The notes beneath the pieces are model-generated. The model searched no databases and was not told the DNA's origin. It saw only the letters and a list, made by a program, of their open reading frames with translations. From contig NC_007204.1 of NCBI RefSeq assembly GCF_000012305.1, forward strand, positions 2,356,001 through 2,420,000: a DNA stretch of 64,000 nucleotides. Reading direction: 5' to 3'. The position numbers and the translations under genes were made by a program. The stretch's first letter is position 1. Each line of letters opens with the position of its first letter. The stretch comes from Psychrobacter arcticus 273-4 (GTDB taxonomy: Bacteria; Pseudomonadota; Gammaproteobacteria; Pseudomonadales; Moraxellaceae). Below, piece by piece: positions 1 to 8,944 of this stretch.

Positions 1-101
1 GTGCTACAGCCCGTCGTGACAATGCTCGACATTAATATAACGCCTATCGCGGTACGGCGCGGTGAGCCAAAAATAGCAGTGCGCAGATGCATCTGTGTCA
101 T
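1..101 (-). CDS. Lipoprotein, N-terminal fragment (off window edge)
   Basis: Only the first 33 codons lie in the window; the gene continues beyond base 1. The start is ATG at 101 behind a good ribosome binding site (AAGAGG). The translation has arginines, then a hydrophobic stretch ending in a lipobox, IVTTGC-S, so the product should be a lipid-anchored envelope protein cut before the Cys. In related genomes a BON-domain lipoprotein of the YraP/DolP type often lies beside yraN, which fits the position here, but no BON domain is visible in this fragment. A second ATG three codons downstream is an alternative start. The lipoprotein call is well supported; the family is inference. Confidence 0.6.
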   Translation of the reverse strand, partial: MTQMHLRTAIFGSPRRTAIGVILMSSIVTTGCS

Positions 102-327
102 GATTTACCTCTTAGTACATGAGTAGTCATAATAAATAATAGTGACAATTAATGGTTTTAATTTTCAAAAAACTCGACATAGGCTTGATTCAATAAAGCC
201 CTATTAATGCCGCTACTTTACTGAATTTTTAGCGCTTACGGTTAGGCTTTTGGTAACGATAACTTCATGTGATTCTCTTTATCGTTATAAAGTTAGCCAT
301 GCTTAAATCAATCACAAAAAAGCTTTA

Positions 328-849
328 TTACCAAGCTGACGCTATAAATGCGCCTTGTAACCATTCAGGTTGATCTTTTTCTAAGGGTTGATTTAGTTGA
401 TTGTCCAACCTAATATCTGTCTCATTTTCACTATTCTTGTTATTCGACGTATTATAAGCAATCACATCAAACCGACATTCGTAATCACTGTATTTTTGAT
501 GTTGATGCAAAAAGTAGCGTGCTACTTTAATGATTTTACGCTGCTTGCCTGCTGTCACACTGAGCGCCGCATCGCCAAAATGTGAGCGATTTCTTTGCCG
601 CACTTCAATAAATACCAGTGTCGACCACGCTTGTCCTTTTTCTAACATCACTAAATCAAGCTCGCCAACTTTGGGCCGCTGCCAGTTTTTTGCAATCAAA
701 ATCAGCCCTTGCTCTTGCAAAAACTCACATGCCAGCTGCTCAAAATAACCGCCCTGTCGCTGTTTTGGAGAGGTTAGCATTAAAGGTTTATCATTTGCCA
801 TGACGTCTATCTGTCTGCTCAACATTTCAGAATTATCATAGCACATCAT
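328..849 (-). CDS. yraN: YraN/UPF0102 family nuclease-fold protein
   Basis: This 173-residue product matches the YraN (UPF0102) family, small proteins with a restriction-endonuclease-like fold and no firmly assigned role. The family signatures are visible: GGYFEQLA near residues 33-40, GELDLV at 62-67 and EVRQR at 82-86, followed by the K..KI.K.ARYFL helix. Family members are usually 115-130 residues. The extra length here comes from an N-terminal stretch and a polar tail (SNNKNSENE) near residue 140. No clear ribosome binding site precedes the first ATG, so Met9, Met17 or Met24 could be the true start. It lies divergent from rsmI, as is common for this pair. Confidence 0.85.
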   Translation of the reverse strand: MMCYDNSEMLSRQIDVMANDKPLMLTSPKQRQGGYFEQLACEFLQEQGLILIAKNWQRPKVGELDLVMLEKGQAWSTLVFIEVRQRNRSHFGDAALSVTAGKQRKIIKVARYFLHQHQKYSDYECRFDVIAYNTSNNKNSENETDIRLDNQLNQPLEKDQPEWLQGAFIASAW

Positions 850-1008
850 GCTAAACTAACCACTTTCGCGTGCAGATGCTGGTGTAGTTTTTTATGCTTT
901 GCTTAAGCCTTATTTGATGAGGCACTTTTGCCTTTGGTGTTATTAGCCAGTTTTATCAGTCAGCACGCCATATTCCTTTATTTATTATCTTAATGACCCG
1001 AGGTTTTC

Positions 1009-1968
1009 ATGTCTAGCCCTACCGCGATGCCAGCTTGTTTATATATCGTTGCCACGCCGATTGGCAATCTTAGCGACATGACACCGCATGCGATTGATGT
1101 CTTAAAGCAAGTTGCTATCATTGCCTGTGAAGATACGCGAACCTCAGGTAAGCTGTTGTCACACTTTGGCATTGATACCAAAGGCAGTAAGGATGACGAT
1201 AGCAAAGAAGTCGCGGTGCACAATAATAAAAATGCTGCCGATAGCGATTCTGATACAGCCGTTAAGCAAAAGGGGCACAATAAGCTTTGGGCTTATCATG
1301 AGCACAACAGCGCCATTCAAACGCCAAAAATCATTGAGATGATCGAGCAAGGTCATTCAGTTGCTCTTATTAGTGATGCCGGTACGCCGCTGATTAGTGA
1401 TCCAGGCTATCAATTGGTACAAGCAGCACATGCAGCTGGCGTTCGCGTATCCCCTATTATTGGTGCCTCTGCTGCCATTGCTGCGTTATCAGTCGCAGGA
1501 TTGCCATCAGACCGTTTTAGCTTTATTGGTTTTTTACCAGCAAAAACGCATGGTCGCCAAAAACAACTCGCGGCATTGCACTCTCGTACTGAAACGTTAA
1601 TATTTTATGAAGCGCCGCATCGCATTATTTCTAGTTTAGAAGATATGGCAACTATATTTGGTGCTGAGCGCGAAGTGACGTTTTGCCGTGAATTAACCAA
1701 AACCTTTGAGACCGTAAATAAAAGTACGCTTGGCGCTTTGGTCGAATTCGTCAAAGCAGATGACAATCAGCAGCGCGGTGAAATAGTGGTGGTGGTCGCC
1801 GGAGCCAATGTTGCTCAAGATGATGATGACATCAGCATTCATGATAAATTATTACAACGGCTGCTAGAGGATTTATCGGTGAAAAAAGCCGCTGCCTTAG
1901 GCGCTGATATTACCGGTATAAAAAAGAATGCGCTCTATCAGCGCTTACTTGAGCTACAAGCACAATAA
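1009..1968 (+). CDS. rsmI: 16S rRNA (cytidine1402-2'-O)-methyltransferase
   Basis: RsmI methylates the 2'-O of C1402 in 16S rRNA using S-adenosylmethionine. The tetrapyrrole-methylase fold signatures are clear: ATPIGNLSD at residues 15-23, EDTR at 41-44, YHEHN near 96-100 and SDAGTPLISDPG at 122-133, then FYEAPHRI. The product has 319 residues against about 285 in E. coli. Most of the surplus is a polar, low-complexity insert at about residues 57-91 (rich in D, K, N and S) between the EDTR and YHEHN motifs. The ATG at 1009 follows a GAGG ribosome binding site. Confidence 0.95.
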   Translation: MSSPTAMPACLYIVATPIGNLSDMTPHAIDVLKQVAIIACEDTRTSGKLLSHFGIDTKGSKDDDSKEVAVHNNKNAADSDSDTAVKQKGHNKLWAYHEHNSAIQTPKIIEMIEQGHSVALISDAGTPLISDPGYQLVQAAHAAGVRVSPIIGASAAIAALSVAGLPSDRFSFIGFLPAKTHGRQKQLAALHSRTETLIFYEAPHRIISSLEDMATIFGAEREVTFCRELTKTFETVNKSTLGALVEFVKADDNQQRGEIVVVVAGANVAQDDDDISIHDKLLQRLLEDLSVKKAAALGADITGIKKNALYQRLLELQAQ

Positions 1969-2026
1969 TTTTTGGACATTATAACCAAATAGACGCAGTT
2001 ATAAATTCTTTGAGGAGAGATAAGTA

Positions 2027-3046
2027 ATGTACGATGTGATGGCGATAGGTAATGCCTTGGTTGACCACGAGTATCTGTTATCAGATGCCGCCTTAGAAGA
2101 AACTGACCTGACTAAAGGTCATATGACGCTGGCAGGCATTGAAGAGCAACAGCAATTATTGGCGTATTTTAAGCTTGCAGAGATTGAGCCATCAAAACAA
2201 GCGGGCGGCGGCTCAGCTGCCAATGCCATGGTCGCATTTTCAAGTTTGGGCGGCAAACCTTTTTATGCCTGCCGCGTGGGTGATGATAAGCAAGGTGAGT
2301 TTTATCTAAAAGACTTGCATGAAGCAGGTGTTACCACCTCACCTCAGTCCATTCATGCAGGCGGTGTAACAGGTTCGTGCGTGGTTGCGGTCACTGAAGA
2401 TGGCGAGCGTACCATGCAGACGTTCCTAGGTACTTCAAGCGATATCACCGCTGATAACGTTGACTTTAACGCGTTAACTCAAGCTGAGTGGTTGTATTTA
2501 GAAGGCTATCTTGCAATGTCCGCAGGCATTCAGCCAGCGATGGATCAATTGCGTCAGCAAGCTGGTGTAAATGGTGCCAAGATTGCCGTCAGCTTCGCTG
2601 ATCCAGCCGTTGTAAAATTTGCCAAAGATGGTTTGCTTAATATGCTCGGCAACAAGGTGGCAATGATATTTTGTAATAGTGAAGAGGCGCGTTTATTCAC
2701 GGATGAAACACAGTATAAGTCAGCGGCGCGTGCGCTACTTCAACATTGTCAAACTGCGGTCGTTACTGATGGTGCAAATGGGGCTGTGATTGCCCATCAG
2801 CCAAATGATGAGTCCGACATTGAGATTTACGATATCCCTACGCCAGCAGTCGATAATGTTATTGACACCAATGGTGCCGGTGATAACTATGCAGGCGCAT
2901 TTCTATATGCTTTATCGCAGCAATATAGCTTGCCAGAATGTGGTCATCTTGCCAGTGCAGTAGCCGCGCAAGTGATTCAACAGTTCGGTCCACGTTTAGC
3001 GTCAAAAGATTATCAAGATATCGCAAAGCGTGTGCTGTCTGCTTAA
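2027..3046 (+). CDS. PfkB-family carbohydrate/nucleoside kinase (adenosine kinase-like)
   Basis: A ribokinase-fold (PfkB) kinase of 339 residues that transfers phosphate from ATP to a sugar or nucleoside. The N-terminal AIGNALVD motif, the GGGSAANA glycine stretch after residue 60, and the C-terminal PfkB signature DTNGAGDNYAG (GAGD at 283-286, with the catalytic Asp) are all present. The overall pattern resembles proteins annotated as adenosine kinase in gammaproteobacteria, but substrate cannot be decided from sequence. The ATG follows a strong GGAGAG site. It lies 58 nt after rsmI on the same strand and is followed by a clear terminator. Confidence 0.85.
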   Translation: MYDVMAIGNALVDHEYLLSDAALEETDLTKGHMTLAGIEEQQQLLAYFKLAEIEPSKQAGGGSAANAMVAFSSLGGKPFYACRVGDDKQGEFYLKDLHEAGVTTSPQSIHAGGVTGSCVVAVTEDGERTMQTFLGTSSDITADNVDFNALTQAEWLYLEGYLAMSAGIQPAMDQLRQQAGVNGAKIAVSFADPAVVKFAKDGLLNMLGNKVAMIFCNSEEARLFTDETQYKSAARALLQHCQTAVVTDGANGAVIAHQPNDESDIEIYDIPTPAVDNVIDTNGAGDNYAGAFLYALSQQYSLPECGHLASAVAAQVIQQFGPRLASKDYQDIAKRVLSA

Positions 3047-3054
3047 AAAATAAA

Positions 3055-3093
3055 GAAAAGCCCATATCGATTTGATATGGGCTTTTCTTTTAT
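3055..3093 (+). terminator. Intrinsic terminator after the PfkB kinase gene
   Basis: Perfect stem AAAGCCCATATC/GATATGGGCTTT with a short loop, followed by a T-rich run, 9 bases after the kinase stop codon. Confidence 0.85.
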
Positions 3094-3204
3094 GCATGTC
3101 CCGTCCTGAAATAAGTGAACTTAAGCAGCTAATCGATGAATCTGTTTGTATTTATAATTACCGATTAGCTTTTATTAATAAAAGCATCATTTATAACTAC
3201 ATTT

Positions 3205-3888
3205 TTATTTATAGTAGGCGTTTTCGGTACGGGTATGATCGGTCTCATCAATTACCTGTGTTAACTCTGGTATTTGCTGCTTAAGCTGCACCTCAACACC
3301 TTGACGCAAGGTCATATCAACTGCCGAACACCCTTGGCAACCGCCACCAAATTTCAATACCGCAGTCAAGCCAATACCTTCTTCGTCAATCAGTTCAAGC
3401 AACTGCACATCACCACCATGTGCCGCTAAGCTTGGATTAATCTCAGACTGCAATACATAGTTGATGCGCTCTTCCACACTGGCATCAGCGCCGACTTTTG
3501 GCACTTTAGAGTTTGGTGCTCGGAAGGTCAGCTGACCACCGAAACGGTCTTTATTATAATCAATTACTGCATCTTCTAAATAAGGTACTGAGGCCGCTTC
3601 AATAAAAGCAGAGAAGTTATCGTAGCTGAATTTTAAGTCAGCGCTGTCTTCTTCGCCCGGCTGATTGTAAGCCATGCAACACTCAGCACGCGGTGTACCC
3701 GGATGTTCAACAAAAATACGTACGCCAATACCATCCGTGTCTTGCTTAGATAGCAAATCTGCTAAGTAACCTTGCGCCGCTTCCGTGATGGTGATATTAC
3801 TTTTAGCCTCAGTTTGCTCAGTATCGAGCGCTGATTCATAGTCTACAGACTGGTCTAATTGGTTATCAGCTTGGTTTTGCTCACTCAT
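3205..3888 (-). CDS. nfuA: Fe-S biogenesis protein NfuA
   Basis: NfuA carries a 4Fe-4S cluster and delivers it to client apoproteins. The 227-residue product has the expected order: an N-terminal degenerate A-type (HesB-like) domain with [15 protein letters not shown] at about 33-46, then a C-terminal Nfu domain with the cluster-binding CQGC at 184-187. The A-type domain lacks the usual pattern of three conserved Cys, as in other NfuA proteins, although a CC pair occurs at 70-71. The protein is longer than E. coli NfuA (191) because of an acidic N-terminal tail of about 30 residues. Start ATG at 3888 follows GGAAAC. Confidence 0.95.
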   Translation of the reverse strand: MSEQNQADNQLDQSVDYESALDTEQTEAKSNITITEAAQGYLADLLSKQDTDGIGVRIFVEHPGTPRAECCMAYNQPGEEDSADLKFSYDNFSAFIEAASVPYLEDAVIDYNKDRFGGQLTFRAPNSKVPKVGADASVEERINYVLQSEINPSLAAHGGDVQLLELIDEEGIGLTAVLKFGGGCQGCSAVDMTLRQGVEVQLKQQIPELTQVIDETDHTRTENAYYK

Positions 3889-4397
3889 AATGTTTCCTAT
3901 GCGTTATGACACAAACGCTATATCTATTATGGCTACTGTGTCGTGAATTTGGATGTTTTGAAATTTTTGAAAGCTATGTGGCTTATATAAGTTATATGGG
4001 CTATCAATGTTTGAGGTTTATTATTGTATTGCTCTGACCATAATGATTATAAAAGTTAATGCGTTTATAACGGCTATTATACCTTACTCAAGCCATAATT
4101 CCGACCGCGCTACTGTGAATTAAACCAAAATGGCGACAAATGACTGCTATCAGTTTTATTAATAATGACGGAGTAGAGACAATAAATACCGCTTATCCAA
4201 TGATTGATACATCACCTGCTATATAAAGACGGCTAACGTGATTATCAAGTTATTTAAACACCTAACCAAAAGAGCATCTTGATTTAATATTTTATTCTAT
4301 ATACTATAATTAAATATAATAAATTTTTGGTTTTTTAGAAACCAATATGCCTTTTCACAACTGTCGTCCCTTTATTCTTCCTTATTAAGAGCAATCC
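3889..4397. other. Intergenic region, divergent promoters presumed
   Basis: This 509-base AT-rich gap separates divergent nfuA and the carboxymuconolactone decarboxylase-like gene. I see no ORF, RNA gene or strong hairpin. An AT-rich block near 4290-4330 (with a TATACTATAAT-like stretch) could hold the promoter of the downstream gene. Confidence 0.4.
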
Positions 4398-4745
4398 ATG
4401 AGTAAATCATTTGACGATATCACCAAGCACGTTTCAACCAATATGGCTAAACTACATAAGCACATTCCCGAAACCACCAAAGCGTTTTCTCAACTTGGTG
4501 CAGCGGCAACGGCTGATGGTGTGTTAGATAAAAAAACCAAAGAGCTGATTGCGCTAGCATTAGCGGTTGGCGCTCGCTGTGATGCTTGCATTGGTTTCCA
4601 TACCAAAACATTAGTAAAGCTTGGCGCGACTGAACAGGAAGTGGCTGAAACATTGGGCTTGTGTGTTTATATGGGCGGTGGGCCATCTATGATGTACGCG
4701 GCTGAAGCGATAGCAGCATTCAATGAGTTTAGTAAAGAAAGCTAG
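4398..4745 (+). CDS. Carboxymuconolactone decarboxylase (AhpD-like) family protein
   Basis: A 115-residue single-domain member of the CMD/AhpD superfamily. The redox-type motif CDACIGFH (C61-x2-C64-x3-H68) is intact, which in AhpD-like proteins supports alkylhydroperoxidase or thiol-disulfide activity rather than ring-lactone decarboxylation. The all-helical pattern and the C-terminal GGGPSMMYA segment fit the small family of 110-120 residues. It stands alone with its own terminator. The physiological substrate is unknown. Start ATG at 4398 follows AAGAG. Confidence 0.9.
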   Translation: MSKSFDDITKHVSTNMAKLHKHIPETTKAFSQLGAAATADGVLDKKTKELIALALAVGARCDACIGFHTKTLVKLGATEQEVAETLGLCVYMGGGPSMMYAAEAIAAFNEFSKES

Positions 4746-4778
4746 ACCTTACTTTTAATTAGCTTTGTCTTAAATACA

Positions 4779-4815
4779 TCTGCCAGTGATTGAATACATT
4801 GCTGGCAGTTTTTTT
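4779..4815 (+). terminator. Intrinsic terminator after the CMD gene
   Basis: Stem CTGCCAG/CTGGCAG followed by a run of T, 34 bases after the stop codon. Confidence 0.8.
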
Positions 4816-5124
4816 GTGCTTATAATAAAGCTCACATCAGAGATTAATCAGCTATGGTATAACTTAGCAATCGCATCATGATCAGTCGCAATGCTGCCAC
4901 AGAGATTTGGCCAACAGTAACTGCATGGATAGAGAAGCATACAAGTTAAAACTGTGACAGTATTATATAACCTCTCATTATGAATGACTAGGCTATGAGA
5001 TTGGCCCCTTTGGCAAGAAGACAGCCATGAACATCTTTACACTTGTCAGAAAGTCACAGGCTGTGTCAGTATTAGTGTCATCAATTTTTAACCAATAAAA
5101 ATAAGTCGTAGGAAATTGGCGTCT
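4816..5124. other. Intergenic region upstream of nadM
   Basis: The gap has no convincing gene. A 23-codon open stretch at 4878-4949 reads like the tail of a degraded enzyme (NAATEIWPTVTAWIEKH) but is too short to assign. Near 5045-5082 there are three loosely repeated GTCA motifs at irregular spacing upstream of nadM, of unknown meaning. Confidence 0.25.
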
Positions 5125-6192
5125 ATGAGTGAACTATCAGAGCAACATTCAGATAAACAACACCCCGACCAGAAAAGCAGTACACACTATCGCTATTTGG
5201 TGTTTATTGGGCGTTTCCAGCCCTTTCATTGTGGTCATAAAGCGGTCATTGATGAGGCGCTAAAGCGTGCTAACAATGTCATTATGCTGATCGGTTCTGC
5301 CAACCTACCGCGCAGTTTGCGCAATCCATTTAGTGTTGCTGAACGCGCTGCGATGATTAAGGGCGCGTATTCAGCAGAGGAAGCGGCGCGTATCCACTGC
5401 GTCGGACTCGACGATGCACTCTACAACGACACGCGCTGGCTTCAATATGTACAAGCCGGTGTGAAGTCTGTCACCGGCGACTTACAGACTGATATCGGTC
5501 TGATTGGTCATTCAAAAGACAGCTCATCGTATTATCTATCACTATTCCCCAACTGGGCATCCGTCTCCGTACCCAATTATCACAATTTATCCGCTACGCC
5601 CATACGCGACAGCTATCTGATGGGTGCCACACCAACGCCTGAGCGCACCCCTGAATCCACACGCAGCGTATTGGATGAATTCAAACAAACAAGCGAATAC
5701 CAACAGCTGCACGATGAAGCAGATTTTGTTGATAAGTATAAAAGACAATGGGAATCCGCCCCTTATCCACCGACCTTTATGACCGCTGATGCCTTGGTCG
5801 TACAATCAGGGCATATCTTGCTGGTTGAGCGCCGTAGTATGCCGGGGCAAGGATTGTGGGCACTGCCGGGTGGTTTTTTGAACCCAAAAGAGACCCTATT
5901 CGACGCCTGTATCCGTGAGCTCCGTGAGGAAACTCGCCTTAAAGTCCCCGAGCCCGTCTTGCGCGGCTGTTGTCATAGCCAACATACCTTTGACGACCCT
6001 TATCGCTCGGCGCGTGGGCGTACGATCACCCAAGCATTTTACTTTCAGCTCAAAAATGACCCAAAAGGATTGCCAAAAGTAAAAGGTGGTGATGATGCAG
6101 CCACGGCTTTTTGGTTACCACTCGCTGAGCTTGATGCCACCATGATGTTTGAAGACCACTATGCCATTATTACCAAAATGGTCGGCTTGTAG
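5125..6192 (+). CDS. nadM: Bifunctional NMN adenylyltransferase / Nudix hydrolase
   Basis: The N-terminal half (to about residue 185) is a nucleotidyltransferase of the NadM type that makes NAD from NMN and ATP: GRFQPFHCGH at 29-38 and the SATPIRDS signature at about 156-163. The C-terminal half is a Nudix hydrolase with a complete Nudix box starting at G250 (GGFLNPKE...RELREET), probably an ADP-ribose pyrophosphatase. This fusion is a known architecture for NAD salvage and turnover. A TTG lies three codons upstream, but ATG at 5125 is preferred because AGGAA at 5110-5114 is correctly spaced for it. It is followed by nadV, whose product would supply NMN. Confidence 0.93.
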   Translation: MSELSEQHSDKQHPDQKSSTHYRYLVFIGRFQPFHCGHKAVIDEALKRANNVIMLIGSANLPRSLRNPFSVAERAAMIKGAYSAEEAARIHCVGLDDALYNDTRWLQYVQAGVKSVTGDLQTDIGLIGHSKDSSSYYLSLFPNWASVSVPNYHNLSATPIRDSYLMGATPTPERTPESTRSVLDEFKQTSEYQQLHDEADFVDKYKRQWESAPYPPTFMTADALVVQSGHILLVERRSMPGQGLWALPGGFLNPKETLFDACIRELREETRLKVPEPVLRGCCHSQHTFDDPYRSARGRTITQAFYFQLKNDPKGLPKVKGGDDAATAFWLPLAELDATMMFEDHYAIITKMVGL

Positions 6193-6261
6193 GATTTAAT
6201 CAGACGACTATTCAATTTTTTATTAACCATTTTTCACGCCCAAACCGATAGACAGTAAAGG

Positions 6262-6293
6262 CTTCGCGCCGCCATCGTTGCGGCATCTCGAAG
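6262..6293 (+). promoter_or_regulatory. GC-rich hairpin just before the nadV ribosome binding site
   Basis: Two stacked stems, CTTCG/CGAAG (6262-6266 with 6289-6293) and GCCGC/GCGGC (6268-6272 with 6280-6284), stand out in an AT-rich gap. The structure ends two bases before the AGAGGAG site of nadV (6295-6301). There is no T tract, so it does not look like a terminator. It may set mRNA stability or translation of nadV. Confidence 0.45.
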
Positions 6294-6308
6294 CAGAGGA
6301 GTTCTGTG

Positions 6309-7706
6309 ATGTATACCAGTAATTTAAATAATTTAATCCTAAATAGCGACAGCTATAAAACCTCACATTGGGTTCAATATCCAAGTGGTAGCGAGTACCT
6401 ATCCAGCTATATCGAGGCGCGTAAAGGTGACTATGATGTGGTATTTTTTGGTCTACAAGCATTTATCAAAGAATACTTGAGTACCCCAATCACCCATCAA
6501 GATATTGATGAAGCTGAAATGGTGATTCAAGCGCATGGCCTGACTTTTAACCGTGCTGGCTGGGAACGGTTGGTTGATAAGCATGGTGGTTATTTGCCAT
6601 TACGTATCGAAGCCATACCCGAAGGCAGCATCGTGCCTGTATCCAATGTCGTCTGCCAAGTCATCAATACTGACCCTGAGTTTTACTGGCTGCCAAGCTA
6701 TATCGAAACAGCGCTACTCCGTGCGATTTGGTATCCGTCAACCGTCGCTAGTGTCTCGCACTATTGTAAAAGCATCATTCGTCAAGCGCTAGAGAAATCT
6801 GCGGACAATACAGAATCGCTAATCTTTCGTTTACATGATTTTGGCTCGCGCGGTGCCTCTAGCCAAGAGTCTGTTGCCCTCGGTAGTCTTGCGCATTTGG
6901 TGAATTTTGCCGGTACGGATTCGATGACGGCGTTGGTAGCTGCCAGTCGTTGGTATCAAATGGATAAAGACATGCCAGCCTTTTCTATTCCTGCCGCTGA
7001 GCATAGCACTATGACGGCATGGGGACGCGATGGTGAAACCGCCGCCTTTGCCAATATGATTGAGCAGTTTGGCGGCGAAGGTAAAAGTTTTTCTGTCGTC
7101 TCTGACAGCTACGATTTATGGAATGCCATTGACAATATTTGGGGTGGCAGCCTAAAAGACGATGTTAAAAATATGGGTGGCACCTTGGTAATCAGGCCAG
7201 ACAGTGGCGATCCCGCTAAAGTGGTGCGCGAAGCATTAGAGCGTTTGGCAGTAAAATTCGGTACGACGGTCAATCGTAAGGGTTATAAAGTCCTGCCCGA
7301 TTATGTACGTATTATTCAAGGTGATGGCATCAGTCCACAAAGCTTGAGTAAGACTATCGATGTGGTCATGAAAGCCGGATTTAGCGCCGAAAATGTGACC
7401 TTTGGTATGGGCGGCGGGCTACTGCAACAAGTTAACCGCGATACCATGAGCTGGGCGATGAAAGCCAGTGCCATCTCTATCAATGGTATATGGAAAGATA
7501 TCTATAAAGACCCGATTACCAGCCGCTCAAAACGTTCCAAAAAAGGACGTTTAGCTTTGGTTAAAAATAAAAGCAAACAGCTAAAAACGATTAAATTTGA
7601 TGATTTGCCCGCCGATGCAAACAACCTACTACGTGAGGTTTATGTCGATGGAAAATTATTCATAGACGACAGTCTGACTATTATTAGAGAGCGTGCAGGA
7701 TGGTAG
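6309..7706 (+). CDS. nadV: Nicotinamide phosphoribosyltransferase
   Basis: NadV condenses nicotinamide with PRPP to give NMN, the one-step non-deamidating salvage route. The 465-residue product has the family features: NSDSYKTSH near the N terminus, the SDSYDLW block, RPDSGDP, IQGDGIS and the glycine-rich GMGGGLLQ. It is clearly the NAMPT/NadV type rather than PncB. A GTG one codon upstream (6306) is possible, but ATG at 6309 is better spaced from AGAGGAG. It lies 116 nt after nadM, so together they would convert nicotinamide to NAD. Its end overlaps the next gene. Confidence 0.95.
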   Translation: MYTSNLNNLILNSDSYKTSHWVQYPSGSEYLSSYIEARKGDYDVVFFGLQAFIKEYLSTPITHQDIDEAEMVIQAHGLTFNRAGWERLVDKHGGYLPLRIEAIPEGSIVPVSNVVCQVINTDPEFYWLPSYIETALLRAIWYPSTVASVSHYCKSIIRQALEKSADNTESLIFRLHDFGSRGASSQESVALGSLAHLVNFAGTDSMTALVAASRWYQMDKDMPAFSIPAAEHSTMTAWGRDGETAAFANMIEQFGGEGKSFSVVSDSYDLWNAIDNIWGGSLKDDVKNMGGTLVIRPDSGDPAKVVREALERLAVKFGTTVNRKGYKVLPDYVRIIQGDGISPQSLSKTIDVVMKAGFSAENVTFGMGGGLLQQVNRDTMSWAMKASAISINGIWKDIYKDPITSRSKRSKKGRLALVKNKSKQLKTIKFDDLPADANNLLREVYVDGKLFIDDSLTIIRERAGW

Positions 7707-8542
7707 CTACTAGCAAAATACAGAATAAAATAGCCGTTGTTGTAAAGGATGTATTTCTTGCTCCTGTGTACCTTTATCAAGGTCGAAAAATCAAACGAGA
7801 TACCGTCCGTTTGCCTGAGCCAAATGGAGAAAGACACGGCTCTGTGCAGTTAGGGAAAGAAAATAGCGAGTCATCATCTCAGAATAAGCCCACACTAAAT
7901 ATTATGATTGTTGGTGATTCGGCAGCTGCTGGCGTTGGTAGTGAGACTCAGCAAGAAGCACTCGTTGGCAAGCTAATCCCTATCTTGCAAAAGCAGCCTG
8001 CTATTTCTGATCAATTTAAAACATTGTACTGGTCACTACAGGCGACAACAGGACATACCAGTTTTGATATTTTACGCCGTTTATATATTATGCCAACGCC
8101 AAGCGAGCCTATCGATATCATGGTATTAAGTGTCGGTGTCAATGATACAACAAGCCGTGTGTCTGTAGACAGATGGCAACAGCAAATCAAAGATATTATT
8201 ATCATCGCTCAGCGCAAGTTTGGCGTCCGAGAATTGGTTTTTTTAAGTCTACCGCCAATGGCAAAAATGCCTGCCATATCTGCTCCGCTCAATAACTTTG
8301 TTGGCGCAAAAGCTTCTATCCTTGATGGAACATTGCAGCAAACCTGCATGACTCATGATAACGTCACTTATATGGCAACGGACTTTACACGCATGATAGC
8401 TGAGCATTCTAACGGTAGGCCCATAGACATCAAGGTGATGTTTGCTAGTGACGGTTTTCATCCAAGCAGCCTAATGTATGGTTATTGGGCGCAGCAACTA
8501 TCAGAGCTCATTGTAGAGTTACTCGATTCATCAACCCATTAG
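7700..8542 (+). CDS. SGNH/GDSL-type hydrolase
   Basis: A 280-residue serine esterase-like protein of the SGNH superfamily. Block I (VGDSAAAG, Ser74) follows a basic, weakly hydrophobic N terminus. A block III-like SVGVNDTT and block V DGFHPS (Asp251, His254) complete the expected triad. There is no clear signal peptide. Its ATG lies inside the last codons of nadV, giving a 7-base overlap, so translation is probably coupled and the gene belongs to the NAD salvage operon. What an esterase does there is unknown. The terminator at 8557 closes the unit. Confidence 0.85.
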   Translation: MVATSKIQNKIAVVVKDVFLAPVYLYQGRKIKRDTVRLPEPNGERHGSVQLGKENSESSSQNKPTLNIMIVGDSAAAGVGSETQQEALVGKLIPILQKQPAISDQFKTLYWSLQATTGHTSFDILRRLYIMPTPSEPIDIMVLSVGVNDTTSRVSVDRWQQQIKDIIIIAQRKFGVRELVFLSLPPMAKMPAISAPLNNFVGAKASILDGTLQQTCMTHDNVTYMATDFTRMIAEHSNGRPIDIKVMFASDGFHPSSLMYGYWAQQLSELIVELLDSSTH

Positions 8543-8556
8543 CCAAAAGCTACAAC

Positions 8557-8590
8557 AAAAAAAACCGCTGAATCGTCAGCGGTTTTTTTA
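8557..8590 (+). terminator. Intrinsic terminator closing the nadM-nadV-SGNH operon
   Basis: Perfect stem AAACCGCTGA/TCAGCGGTTT with loop ATCG, flanked by A and T runs, so it may also work from the other side for rpmE2. Confidence 0.9.
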
Positions 8591-8662
8591 TATTCTTAAT
8601 ACTATCACAGTGCATGCTTGAAAAAACGCATACTCAAAATAATATCACGCAATACGGGTGAA

Positions 8663-8944
8663 TTATTCTGCAGCGTCAGTATCAGCAGCTTTCTTACGGC
8701 CACCAAACGCACCAAAGCGTTTGTTGAAGCTTGCAACACGGCCTTCAGTAGAAGTTTTACGTTGCTCGCCAGTATAGAATGGATGCGACGCACTTGAGAT
8801 ATCAAGTGGGTAGTATGGATATTCTGAACCTTCGTATTCACGAGTGGTTTTGGTTTTAACAGTTGAACGAGTCAAGAAGAACACGTCAGCGTTAGTGTCG
8901 TGAAACAAAACTTCTTGGTAATTAGGATGGATATCTTTACGCAT
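8663..8944 (-). CDS. rpmE2: 50S ribosomal protein L31, type B
   Basis: A 93-residue protein that starts [17 protein letters not shown], the hallmark of type B L31, which lacks the zinc-binding Cys residues of type A. This paralogue commonly replaces zinc-loaded L31 under zinc limitation and is often Zur-controlled, though I do not recognise a Zur box in the 5' region. The Ala- and Lys-rich tail after FGGRKK is longer than usual. An in-frame upstream extension exists, but the family start at 8944 is conserved. Confidence 0.95.
   Translation of the reverse strand: MRKDIHPNYQEVLFHDTNADVFFLTRSTVKTKTTREYEGSEYPYYPLDISSASHPFYTGEQRKTSTEGRVASFNKRFGAFGGRKKAADTDAAE

Noticed and set aside
5045..5082. 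Possible Pho box upstream of nadM (GTGTCAG and GTGTCAT)
   Set aside because: The half-sites are 12 bp apart rather than 11 and the match is weak compared with the two clear Pho boxes.
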